Source: Chrysemys picta bellii (Eukaryota > Chordata > Testudines > Emydidae). Taken from it: a stretch of DNA of 64,000 bases. The translations under genes were made by a program, and so were the position numbers. Shown here piece after piece: positions 1-10,660 of the stretch. Location of the stretch: the NCBI RefSeq assembly GCF_011386835.1, contig NC_088791.1:10292998-10356997 (forward strand). Direction: 5' to 3'. Numbering within the stretch: the stretch's first letter is position 1; each line of letters begins with the position of its first letter. The notes under the pieces were generated by a model that saw only the letters and a list, made by a program, of their open reading frames with translations, made no database searches and had not been told where the DNA came from.

Positions 1-94
1 TGCCCAACTGGCATGACAGTTCCTTTCATCTCTGCTCCACTATGGGGGACTGGAAATGAGAAGATCTGGCTTCTGTTGCTAGCACCTCCATGGA

Positions 95-245
95 CTCACT
101 GTGTGGCTCTGGGTTTTAACCACTCTGTGCCTCAGTTTCCCCATCTGTACAATGGGGATAATGATACTTACAATGTTACGGGACTATTCTGCGGGTTAAT
201 GATTTAATGTATATAAAGGGTTTTCAGATCCTCTGATAAAAGTCT
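95..245 (+). repeat. MIR/CORE-SINE-like 3' part
   Basis: Contains 'ctctgtgcctcagtttcccc' and 'atctgtacaatggggataat', then an 'aaagggttttcagatcctct' tail. These are standard MIR core and tail phrases. The tRNA-like head is missing. Confidence 0.8.
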
Positions 246-760
246 TTGCAGAAGTACTGAAGATGAGTATCCATGTTCACTGAAAGGAGTCCATGCTAGA
301 AAGCGGGATGCAGATTCATCAAAACTAGATGTGGAAAGATGTACATTGTTAGGTCATCCAGTTTGTGCAGAGCTGTTCTCTGCTCCACATTTTCTATGAC
401 TTTGTCCAATCCATTTTTAAAATTCCCAAGCAAGGGAGTTTCACAATTTAATCACTGTGAGCCCATGTCCACACAACATGTAGTGCAAGGGGACCTTTAG
501 GTGCTACCATAATAGGAATGTTAAATATCAGTCCTGGGCAAAATAGTGGAATGTCTAATTTGGGACTTGATTAATAAAGAATTAAAGGAGAGTGGTATAA
601 TTAATGCTGGTTAACATGAGTTTATGGAAAAGAGATCTTGTCAAACTAACTTCAGGGACAGCATGGTCCAGTGATTAGAGTGGAGGGCTTGGACTTGGGA
701 GACCTGGGTGTAATTTCTTGTTCTGTTGCAAACTTCATTTGTGACCTTGGGCAAATCACC

Positions 761-1155
761 TAGGGTATGTCTACACTGCACTGTCAACCCGGGTCTGTGG
801 GACCCAGGTCTGTGGACTTGGTGTTTACAAGCCTGGACTTGAGCATCCACTCTGCATTGTAAACCTGGGCTTACAATATCTAGACTCAGGTCTCCCAGCC
901 ATGCCAACATGTCTGTATTGAAAGACACAGACTTTCTCGCATGGATCTGTGGCTTGAGCTACATCCATACCCAAAATGTCAGGGCTTGGACCCAAGTCAT
1001 AGTGGGACTTGAGCTCTGGCCCATCCCCCTAGCAGAGGCCTGGGTTCTGAGTGCTGGCTGACCTGAGTCAGACTGATTTGTGTGTGGATGGGAGCAGGGC
1101 TTGGGCTGAGACCTGAGTCAGAGCCCAGGCCTGGTGGGCACTATAGGCATAGCCT
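761..1155. mobile_element. MITE-like TIR element inserted in the MIR copy
   Basis: The left end tagggtatgtctacactgc and the reverse complement of the right end (taaggctatgcctatagtgc) are imperfect inverted repeats. 'Gtctac' termini are typical of a common turtle hAT-like MITE group. No clean 8-bp target duplication survives. The seam of the MIR-like host repeat supports the boundaries. Confidence 0.55.
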
Positions 1156-1598
1156 TAAGGCTCTCTGTGCCTCTGTTCTCAACCTGTAAAATGGGGGTAA
1201 TAGCACTGCCCTGCCTAACAGCGGGGTTGTGAGGATACCTGTAGCGGGATGGTCACCCGCTCTGGTCTTAAAGGGCTTAAAACAGCCCAGGAGAGGGCTG
1301 TCGCTGGGAGCAAGCAGTTCCCAGGCTGATTGGGGAAGCAGGCTCAGCTGTGGCCACGCCCCAATCAGGGCTCAGCTGGCCCTTATAAGAGGGCAGTGGG
1401 CCGGGAGCAGAGGCAGTCTCTCTCTGAGGGAGAAGGGCCTGGCTGCTGGGAAGCTAAACAGAGTACCTGAGGGGAGCAGGGCTGGGGAATAGGGCAAGGG
1501 GGCTGGGGAGCTCCCACCCGGAAAAGCTCCAGGCTGTGGCCTTGTCAAAGGCCAGAAAGGTACTAGGGTGCAGCCCAGGGTAGGCAGAGGCAGTCTGT

Positions 1599-2528
1599 CA
1601 TAGGCGTGCGCAGCCCATTTCATTAGGGTGTGCACCCAGGGAGCGCTGCCCTGGCCCCGCCCGTGCCCTAGTCCAGCCCCTATCCTCTCCCTCCTACTTC
1701 CCCCCTCAGAACCCCCAACCCCCTCTGCTCCTTGTCCCCTGACTATGCCCACCTGGGACCCCTGCCCCTAACTGCCCCCCCAGGACTCCACCCTCTACCT
1801 AAGCCTCCCTGCTCCTTGTCCCCTGACTGCCCTCCTAGGACCCTGCCCCTACCTGTCCCCTGACTGCCCCGACCCTTATCCACACCCCTGCCCCCAGACA
1901 GACCCCCTGGGACTCCCATGCCCGGGACTCCCACCCATGCCCCATCCAATCCTCCCTGACTGCCCCCTCCAGAGACCCCCCACCCCTAACCACCCCCCAC
2001 GGGATCCCACCCCCTATCCAACCCACCCTGTCCCCTGACTGCCCCCACCCCTTATCCAACCCCCCGGACCCCTTACCATGAGATGAGGCTCCTAGCCTCC
2101 CCGTGGAGCCAAACACTGCCCCGCGGGAGCCCTGGCCCCCAGAGCGCTGCGCATGTGGCGGCATGGCTCATGGGGGAGAGAGGGGGAGCGTGTCTGACTC
2201 CCCGTGGAGCCCCGGCCCCCAGAGCGCTGCGCGCAGCAGCATGGCTCCAGGGGAGCGGGGAGCATGTCTGCCTCACGATGGAGCCAAACGCTGCCCCGCG
2301 GGAGTGCGCAGCCCCGGCCCCCAGAGTTCTGCGCGCACGGCAGCAAGGCTCCAGGGGAGGAGGGAAGGCGAGGAGGGGCTGGCGGCTTGCTGCATTTGGC
2401 CGGGCGCTCCGGCCCGGGAGCGCGGGCCCGGGAGCGCGGACCCCGCAGCTTGCTGTGCCGGGGAGTGGAGCCATTTGCCCACCCCTGCATTAGGACGTGC
2501 CTGGGCACACCCCGTGCGCATGCCTATG
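1599..2528. mobile_element. Nested hAT-type nonautonomous element with GC-rich interior
   Basis: The left end cataggcgtgcgcagcccat and the reverse complement of the right end (cataggcatgcgcacgggg) are inverted repeats. Near-identical 8-bp flanks, cagtctgt (1591-1598) and cagcctgt (2529-2536), fit a hAT target duplication with one substitution. The interior is a pyrimidine-rich degenerate tandem (about 1670-2080, units around 'ccctgactgcccccc'). It is followed by ~90-bp GC-rich units carrying 'ccccagagcgctgcgc' (about 2083-2345). The many overlapping open frames here come from this composition. Confidence 0.72.
1670..2345. repeat. Degenerate tandem repeats inside the nested MITE
   Basis: The first block repeats variants of ctccttgtcccctgactgcc and gggacccctgcccctaac. 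The second has three units of roughly 85-110 bp sharing ggcccccagagcgctgcgc and gtggagcc. Both have drifted and contain no coding signal. Confidence 0.65.
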
Positions 2529-2964
2529 CAGCCTGTGATGATTGGCTTATACAGACTGCAGTCAGCCCCAGCGAAAGGGGGCTAGATAGGGACTGGCAGT
2601 AGCCAATGAGGCGAGGTGGGGATAGTGGGTGGGGGTTCCCCTGGGTGGGGAGACCCAGAGAGCGGGTGTACTGCCAGGGGGCAGTACCTGAGGACGAGGG
2701 GCACCGGGTCTGGGAGGGACACGGGGGCCAGCGGCAGCGAGATACCAGCCTGCAGAGGGCGCTCCGGGTCAAAAGAGCTAATTCCCAGGACGACTGACAG
2801 GAGGTGCCACAGGGGTGAGTCTTGCCCCCGTTACAATACCTATTAAAGTCTGTGAGGGGCTTCGATGCTATGGGGCCATACAAGGACCTAAAATAGCTGG
2901 ATTTCATTTTCTGATGAGAGTACAAGTTTGATTGATAATGGTAATAGAGTTGCTGTAATAGAGA

Positions 2965-3675
2965 CTTAGAGTTCTGTAAGGCATTTGACTTGGTGCTGCA
3001 TGACGTTTTGATTCAGAATGATCTGAAATCAATACAGCACATATTAAATGGATTAAAAACTGTCTCACTGAAATGTCTCAAAATGTAGCTGGAAACGGGA
3101 AATCATCATAGAGTGGGCGTGTTTCTGTTGGGATCCCGCCGGGCTTGGTTCTTGGCCCTACACTATTTAATATTTTTATAAATGACCTGGAAGAAAACAT
3201 GACATCATTAGTGCGAAAGTTTGCAGAGGACACACAAATTGGGGGCATGGTAAATAATGAAGAGGGCAGGTTGCTGATACAGAGCGATTCGGATCACTCG
3301 GTGAGCTGGGCTCCAGCAAATAGTATGCATTTCAGTAGGGTCAAATGTAAAGCCATACATCTAGGAACAAAGAATGTAAACTACACTTCCAGGGGGCTAT
3401 CCTGGGAAGGAGTGAGTCTGAAAAAGACTTGGGGATTATGTTGGCTAATCAGCTGCACATGAGCTCCCAGTGCAACACTACGGCCAATAGGGCTAATGGG
3501 GTCCTTGGATAGATAAACAGAGGAATATTGAGTAAGAGTAGGGAGGTATTGTCTCTATATTAGCACTGGTGTGACCACTTCTGGACTACTGTGTCCAGTT
3601 CTGGTGTCCACACTTCAGGAAGGATGTTGAAAAACGAGAAGATTCAGAGAAGAATCACAAGAATGATGAAGAATG
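2965..3675 (+). mobile_element. CR1 LINE fragment (reverse transcriptase C-terminal part)
   Basis: Translations show the CR1 reverse-transcriptase stretch VLGPTLFNIFINDLEEN and a decayed FA(D/E)DTQIGG catalytic motif near 3145-3250. The CR1 3'-region phrase 'ggactactgtgtccagttctgg' (here split by changes) lies near 3580-3605. Frames are broken repeatedly. The copy is 5'-truncated and inactive. Confidence 0.85.
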
Positions 3676-4310
3676 ATCATGCTGTGATGAAGCAGAGAAA
3701 CTACCAGCCAGCACAGCAGAGGTTAAAGAGAACCTCTGGGCCCAGCTAGCCCCGCCCCATTATACCCACAGCCAATGCCAGGCCTGGAGGGGGAACAAAA
3801 GGAGAGAACCTGGCCTAGTTTGGGGCTAACTGGTGCAGACAGGCGCTAGCTGCCTCCCTAGCTGAGGGGAAGAAGCATTAGCCAGCCAGCCAAGGCAGCC
3901 AACAGGGAGTGAACACTGTCTCCCCATTCCAGGGAAACTGCGAAGGGGACCTAGGCGCTTCCAGACCTGAGCTAACTGAGTGAGCGAACCCCAGAGACAT
4001 TGCGGGGCTCGTCCTCAACAACTTGTGGGTGCCCTACCCAAAGGAGCCTGGGACCATGGCAAGGCAGTGCTCAACACTGGACTAGAGGGGCCGCACCGCA
4101 AACTGAACAGACTGGTAGGAAGTAGCCCAGGGCAGCAGATTTTGACTTCCTGCTAGGAGACACCCCCCTCGCCCCCCATTTAGGGGTTGACATACACAGG
4201 GCCCTGGGCTGGGACCCGGTGGAGAGGGAGGGCTGAGGTCCACCCACTCCCAGCCTCAAAGTCTGAGGCTCCTCAACCAAAGCCTATTCTGCCCTATCCT
4301 CCTCCTCACT
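3670..4310 (+). mobile_element. LTR-retroelement fragment (LTR end and leader-like region)
   Basis: Sequence such as 'gaacagactggtaggaagtagcccag' (split in drift) and 'gggccctgggctgggacccggtggagaggg' is recognisable by eye. It resembles the leader of a turtle LTR retroelement, after an LTR-like section at about 3715-4080. No boundaries, target duplication or coding frame could be established. Confidence 0.4.
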
Positions 4311-5749
4311 GCCTAGGCACCAGAGGTATCTCTGAGAGCACAGATGAGACAGTCTCATCACCTGGCCCCAACCCCGCCCACAGCAGCGTGGAGCTGCAAT
4401 TGCAGGGAAAGTCCTGCTCAGCCCACTTGCCCTGGGCTGGAGCATGCTCCGTGGTGATGGAGTCACCAGAGTTTTTAGCTGTGATGCTCTAACAAGTCTC
4501 TATGGTGCATGTTCACGAAACAGGCTCATGTTGAAGAATTTCCTGACTGGAAAAAAAAAATTGAGAAAAAAGGTTTTTAAATGGTCGTAATGTTGTATTT
4601 AGACATTTTCTGGTTCTAAACAGCTTTTCATCTTGAAAGTTAACCTACTGAGCGTGAAAAGGGGGTTTAAAAAAGAAGAAAAGGTCAAATTTGAAACAAA
4701 ATGTTTTGAAACAAAATAGTTTGCCCAACATGGGGCAAAAAAAAAATCACTCTTTCAATTCACTAATATGTTGGAGATTTTGGCTTTTCATCACAATTCA
4801 AGATGGGGAGATGTTGAACTCTCAAATATTTGCAGGCTGGGAAGAAAGGTTTCCCAGACCTCTGTAATTCAGCTTTTCCCCTGCCATCTCCTCCCAAAGC
4901 TTCGTCTTTGTGTCAACCCGCTGTGCTTTACATTGCCTGCTGCCAGCGTGCCAGTGAAAGCCCAGTTGAATGGGGAGCTCAGACTGGACCCCAGCCTTTA
5001 GAAAGTGTTTCATCCCATCTTCCGTTGTGATTGTGACTGTGACAGACACCAGCCCATTCAGGGGCTCTTATGTTTTTGATCAATAACAGACCCAATTAGT
5101 AGTATTTCAGTCGAATCTTGAAACCCCAATCAAGAATCAGAGCCCCATTGTGCTTGGCACATCTAGCCTTTATCCTTCCCCATCAGCCACCTTCAGGAGC
5201 CACGCAGTGATGTGAATCTTCCACACCAGATCAGCAGCGATGACAGAGCTCAGGGAGGTGGCTCCAGCGAGCTGCCTATGTTGTGCACCCACCTTTGGAT
5301 TGGTGAGTGTCGCCCCAAATTTTAACATCTGAGTGAGGCACTTGTGTCTTATTGTTTCTTGCTTTAGATCAATACCTTGAACGCTGCAGAGATGCTGGCA
5401 GCAGCCCTGGAATTCAGTATGTGCAACCACTTCCTACGCTCTGTCCTGCAGCCTTTTACTCTTCCCATGCAAGATCCCCATGATCAGTGGTGTGAGCGGG
5501 GCCCGTTGGTCGCAGTGGGATGTGCCAAAGTAAAAGGAATAAGTGGCACCATGCAGTGAAACTGCGTTTCCAGCTGGTTCATGAAATGATGCTCTTTAAT
5601 CACTGCCAACCAGCACCCTGGAGACGTCCCTGTTTTCACGGTGCAGCTTCTTATCCCCACTGCAAGGAATCAGAGAGCGTCTCCAGCAGGAAGCGTGCAT
5701 CCAAACCCCCTGAACTTGGGGAATGTTTGAATCCAGGTCTGAGCTTCAA

Positions 5750-6060
5750 GCACAGGGCTGCCCAGAGGAGGGGGCAAGTGGGGCAATTTGCCCTGGGCCC
5801 CACAGGGGCCCCTACGAGAGTTTTTCGGGGCCCCTGGAGCAGGGTCCTTCACTGGCTCAGGGGTCCCCTGAAAACTCTCATGGGGCCCGGGCCCCCGGAG
5901 CTTCTTCCACTCCGGGTCTTCGGCGGCGGGGGGGTCCTTCCGCTCCGGGACCCGCCGCTGAAGTGCCCTGAAGACCAGCGGTAGGGGGTCCTTCCGCCCC
6001 GGGACCCGCTGCCGAAGCGCTGGGTCTTCGGTGGCAATTTGGTGGTACCTTGAGGTCTCT
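5750..6060. repeat. GC-rich dispersed repeat with fold-back and tandem units
   Basis: Arms at 5807-5836 and 5858-5887 are about 80% inverted copies of each other around a 21-bp loop. Downstream, 'gggtccttccgc...cgggacccgc' units recur at about 5935-6035. The block starts cagggctgcccagagg, a plausible hAT-like end. The other end was not found. Open frames through it are compositional. Confidence 0.5.
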
Positions 6061-6813
6061 GCTGACTTGGGATGGATTCATCCCTCTGTGTAATTCAAAG
6101 AGAGGGTCTTCAGTCTGGCAGCACCAACTCTAATATACAGCTGGCCAATACACGGAGAGGCAGAGTATGCGGCCAGACTGGGGGCCAACGTACAATCCTG
6201 AGCTTGCGTCTTTGTTGTCCAGGATGGGAGGGGCTGGGAACGTGGTGCTGTGAGCACCACATGTCCCCCAGGGAGGAGCAGGGAGAAGAACCAGTGCGCC
6301 AGGCCCTAGGGTGAGGATGAAGGGAGCACTCGATCTGACACAATCAGGAAGGAGAGGAGACTGCCACCGTGTGAGGCCATTGGAGACACCCCCACGTGCT
6401 CACACACACTTTGACAAAGTGCCAGTGGCTGCAGTATTGAGAGAAACCTAGGGCTAAGGAGGGGGATGAAGAGAGTGGATAACATGCACTGTTAGTGACC
6501 TGTGTGAAATGAGGTGGGCTTAATGTAGTTCCTGGTGCAGGGGGGCCCACATCACTGCAACCACCATCATATATCCTCACACCTCTCTGGCTGTCACGAC
6601 ACAAAGGCCAAACAATGGACTATGAAGCCTGAATTTATTTTCTGTCTTTCCACCCCAGTTTTGCAGCACCTAGTGTGGTAGTCACTCCAGGTCACAAGTG
6701 GCACATAGTGCTAGAACACAGTAGACAAAGCCGGCACTGGACAAGTACTTGTTCTGCGGCTAGAGGACTAGTCTCCAGGGCTGTCAGGCGGGCACCTTTC
6801 CCGAGCACTAAAC

Positions 6814-7115
6814 CTATCCGGTCGTGGCAAGGGCAAAAAGGGGCTGGGTAAGGGAGGTGTTAAGAGGCACCGCAAGGTCTTACGTGACAACATCCAGGGC
6901 ATTACGAAGTCTGCGATCCGCCGCTTGGCTCACCGCGGCGGCATGAAGCACATCTCGGGGCTGATCTATAAGAGACCTGCGGCGTGCTGAAGGTTTTCCT
7001 GGAGAACGTGATCCGCGATGCGGTGACCTACGCCAAGCGGAAGACGGTGATGGCGATGGATGTGGTGTATGCCCTGAAACGCCAGGGGCGCACCCCGTAC
7101 GGCTTCGGGGGTTGA
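6814..7115 (+). pseudogene. Histone H4 pseudogene
   Basis: The + strand reads SGRGKG then [18 protein letters not shown], followed by [20 protein letters not shown] and ISGLIY, clearly histone H4. The start codon position is CTA rather than ATG. A net 2-bp loss after ISGLIY shifts the frame. [16 protein letters not shown] then continues in another frame. A 9-bp deletion removes the three codons before AKRK, and the copy ends YGFGG plus TGA. Several substitutions change residues that are near-invariant in H4. No histone 3' stem-loop or poly(A) tail is evident just downstream, so whether it is a retrocopy or a stray gene copy is open. The long antisense frame across it is a by-product. Confidence 0.93.
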
Positions 7116-9324
7116 GCTGGCTTTTAACGCAAAACCAAACTCTCATTCAATGTCTAAGGACACAGACCTGGTCTTTGTAATGGAATCCCTGACAGACCCT
7201 TAACTAAGATAGAGTTGCTGGTCGCCACAGTTATGCCAGTCCTCAATTATTCTGTTATTATCTCTGCAGATGTTTACACTTTCCATAAATCCCACTGCCT
7301 TCTCCTCATCAGCTGCCTTTAAGGTTATGGGCATTTTCTTTATATATTATTACTTTTGCTCTCCCTCAGTCACTCTAATGGCATTATAAACCTCGGAAAT
7401 ACAGATAAAATATACGGTGCATTAAACAATTCTTTGGCCACTTGAGCTTTTCGTAGCCAGTTTGATTGCTGCCAGTGCCGATGTAAATTTGGAGGATGTA
7501 TATCCAGAAATTTATGAAGCCTGGAATCCTGCTGGCAAAGCATTGACCTGATTCCACTTTATCACCTAATAACGTTCCCCGATACCCTTCCTGTAAATTT
7601 TAAATTTAAGTTTACAGCAATAAGAATTAGTGGTGTAATAATGTAAACATAGTGTGCACTGTAAATCAACCATGTCCACCTGCCCCGTGTACAGAGATGG
7701 CTTATTGCTTCACCCACGTGCACTGGTTTATTCCACTGGGATTTTTTGGGGAGAGTGGCTGTGTGTTTTTAAAGGAGTCTAAAGGTGCCAGATTGCCAGC
7801 CCTATGGACTGAAGCCTTGTGTTTTCCCATGCTGCACCTGTATTGTGGGTCAATACAAGGAAAACTTCCCCTGCTCTGCCTTCCCACTATCTCAGTCCTG
7901 ACTTGGAAGGATGAGCTTTAAGGGTGAGAGGGGCAGGGCCGGATTAATCTTTCGTGGGTCCCAGTGCCCAGACCATGGCCCCACTCCCTGCTACGCCCAC
8001 ACTGAGGCCATGTCCCTGCTTGGGCTCTTCTCCCCAAGGCTCCGCCCTTACTCTGCCTCTCATTTCTCCTGGGCATTGGGTCTTGTGGGGTTTGAATGAA
8101 GAGGGTCTGGTGATGGTGGTCAGAGGTATCAGTCCAGCAGGGGGATTCCAGTTATAGGAGATGGAGTGAACAAAAGCATAAAGATGGCTGTGGGAGGAAT
8201 GGACAAATGGGGCATTGAGGATGGCGGCCCTGGCAGAGCGGATGGGTAGGACTGATGAGGGACCAGGTCAACTCAGTCAGGAGGGGCAAGGCTATGCATG
8301 GCCTTGACTGTGAAGAAAAAAAATCTGAATGTGACATACTGGAGAAGAAGGAGCTGGTGGATAGAGTCAAAAGGCAGGGTGTTGTGGTCAGTTGGATAGC
8401 CACGGCAGTTGCTCTTAGTGGCTGTGTCTTGTATGGAGTTGAAGCTAGAAAGGAAGAGGTTTTGGTAATCCAAATGGGGGATGAAGATCTAGCTCTGTCT
8501 GTCTTGTCATTTGCCGGACTCTCTCCAATGCACATATCACTGGTAAATGGGTACCAGTGCCTGCTGAGTCCGCCAGTGAAGGTGTCAAGTCAATTAGTAC
8601 CAACACTGATGCTGATCCTCGTAATCCACGTGATGTTTGTATTAGCCTGTTTCTCACCCATTGGTGCTGGGCTTTAAATGGCACCTCTGCTTGAATCTCA
8701 CTGCAGAAGAGCTGTGCAATGGGGGGAGAAGAGCAGAGAGAGAATGGAGGGGAGATGTGGAGCTTTCATCACCTGAATGCTTTGTGTGAGACTAGATGGT
8801 AGTGGTGAAGGTATGTGGTTTTGCCTCTCCCAAACCGGGAGCCCAGGGACACAGCGAGGACATTGAGAGATGCATGTATGTGGCCAACCTTATGGATGCG
8901 GTACCTTTTCCCATTTAAAATACCTGGAATTTAAAATAGTTAAACAAATTTCTCCCCTTTAGTGTCCAGAAAATGGAACAATTTGGTCATGACACTTAAA
9001 ACCAAGGTTCTGATCATATGTGGCCATCAAAGATCCCCACATGCTTTTCATAAGAGGAAGGGGATCAACCCAAATCCTGGCCAGATCCTAGCTCTGGTGG
9101 AACAGCGTTCTGGTGAGGTGTCAAAACTTCATTAATGTGTATAGATGCAAACATGCAGAAGAAAGTCACTCATCTGCTCTCTGTTAAGCCACATCCATCA
9201 TGGTCTGCACAAAATTGGAGATCTCTCTCCATCTCTCAGCAAAGTTTTAACAGAAGCTCCTGTAGAGGGGTCATTCAGATACTATAGTGGTGAGGCCCAT
9301 ACTAGAAGATATATAGAAGTCTCA

Positions 9325-10660
9325 TATTGCCAAGACTTAAGGACCAGTGGGATCCAGTGGATATAATGTACTTGGACTTTCAGAAAGACTTTGACAATGT
9401 CCTTCACCAAAGGTTCTTAAGCAAACTAAGCAGTCATGGGACAAGAAGGAAGGTCCTCTCATGGATCAGTAACTGGTTAAAAGATAGGAAACAAAGGGAA
9501 GGAATAAACAATCCGTTTTCAGACTGGAGAGAGGTACATAGTGGGACCTGTGCTGTTCAACATATTCATAAATGATCTGGAAAAGGGGGTGAACAGTGAG
9601 GTGGCAAAGTTTGTGGATGATACAAAATTACTCAAGATAGTTAAGTCCAAGCTGACTGTGAAGATCTACAAAGGGATCTCACTGAACTGGGTGGCTGGGT
9701 GACAAAATGGCAGATGAAATTCAATATTGATAAATGCAAAGTAATGCATGTTGGAAAAAAATAATCCCAACTATACATATAAAATTAGGGGCAAATTAGC
9801 TGTTACCACTCAAGAAAGAGATCTTGGAGTCCTTGTGGAGAGTTCTCTGAAAACATCTGCTCAATGTGCAGTGGCAGTCAAAAATGCTAACAGAATGTTA
9901 GGAACCATTAGGAAAAGGATAGACAATAAAACAGAAAATATCATAATGCCACTGTATAAATCCATGGCATGCCCACATCTTGAATACTGAGTGCAGTTCT
10001 GGTCGCCCCATCTCAAAAAAGATATATTAGAATTGGAAAAGGTGCAGATAAGAGCAACAAAAATGATTAGGAGCATGAAATGGAGCAGCTTCCATATGAG
10101 GAGAGATTAAAAAGGCTGGAACTATTCAGTTTAGAAAAGAGATGACTAGGGGGGGGGGGGGGGGGATATGATAGAGGTCTATACAAGCATGAAAGGTGTG
10201 AAGAAAGTGAATAGGGAAGTGTTATTTATCCCTTCACATAACACAAAAACTGCGAATCATCTGATGAAATTAATAGGCCGCAGGTTTAAAACAAACTTAA
10301 GGAAGTACTTCTTCACACAACACACAGTCAACTTGTGGAACTCGTTGTCAGGAGATATGAAGGCCAAAAGTATAACAGGGATCAAAAAAGAATTAGAGAC
10401 GTTCCAGGAGGATCTGTCCGTCAATGGCTATTAGCCAAGATGGTCAGAAATGCAACCCCATGCTGTGGGTGTCCCTAAACCTCTGACTGTCAGAAGCTGG
10501 GACGGGACGTTAGGGGATGGATCACTTGAAATTGCCGTTCTGTTCATTCCCTCTGAAGCATCTGGCACTGGCCACTGTCGGAAGACAGGACACTGGGCTG
10601 GAGGGACTATTGGTCTGACCCAATGTGGCTGTTCTTATATAAGACGTTGTTATTTTTGAA
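9325..10660 (+). mobile_element. CR1 LINE 3' half
   Basis: Reading along the strand gives a decayed YLDFQKDFDNVLHQRFLSKL. It then continues with VLFNIFINDLEKG-like and FVDDTKLLK-like sequence, RDLGVLVESSLK and GTIRKRIDNK. The CR1 3' end follows with 'ctgtcggaagacaggacactgggctgga'. Several frameshifts and stops mean it is dead. A run of 17 G (10149-10165) has expanded inside it. Confidence 0.9.
10149..10165. repeat. G17 homopolymer inside CR1
   Basis: Seventeen consecutive G in the 9325-10660 CR1 copy. Length may vary or be misassembled. Confidence 0.9.

Larger units (their letters stand above)
1240..2835 (+). mobile_element. Solo LTR with 5-bp target duplication, interrupted by another element
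   Basis: It starts TGTAGCGGG and ends CCCGTTACA, i.e. TG...CA with short inverted ends. It is flanked by the direct repeat atacc at 1235-1239 and 2836-2840. Without the insertion at 1599-2528 and one copy of its target duplication, the LTR is about 658 bp. A TATA-like ttataaga lies at 1383-1390. No internal coding region remains, so this is a recombination-derived solo LTR. The family is not assigned. Confidence 0.75.
655..2890 (+). repeat. MIR/CORE-SINE-like copy split by nested insertions
   Basis: The host repeat reads ggtccagtgattagagtgg ... gtgaccttgggcaaatcacc (655-760). It resumes with ctctctgtgcctctgttctc ... ctgtaaaatgggggtaatag ... gttgtgaggata (1156-1239) and ends ttaaagtctgtgaggggctt near 2842-2890. 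The order matches a MIR-type SINE: tRNA-like head, core, then LINE-like tail. The gaps are filled by a TIR element (761-1155) and a solo LTR (1240-2835), the latter itself interrupted. Confidence 0.75.

Noticed and set aside
2083..2602. Several overlapping 110-160-codon frames on both strands
   Set aside because: They come from GC-rich tandem units inside a nonautonomous transposon. No codon or domain signal.
5520..5984. A 154-codon + frame
   Set aside because: Its second half is a GC-rich fold-back repeat. No domain recognised.
6880..7146. An 88-codon frame on the minus strand
   Set aside because: It is the antisense of the histone H4 pseudocopy.
8255..8677. A 140-codon + frame
   Set aside because: No recognisable domain. 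The sequence looks like a dispersed repeat that I cannot name, and I could not support a gene.
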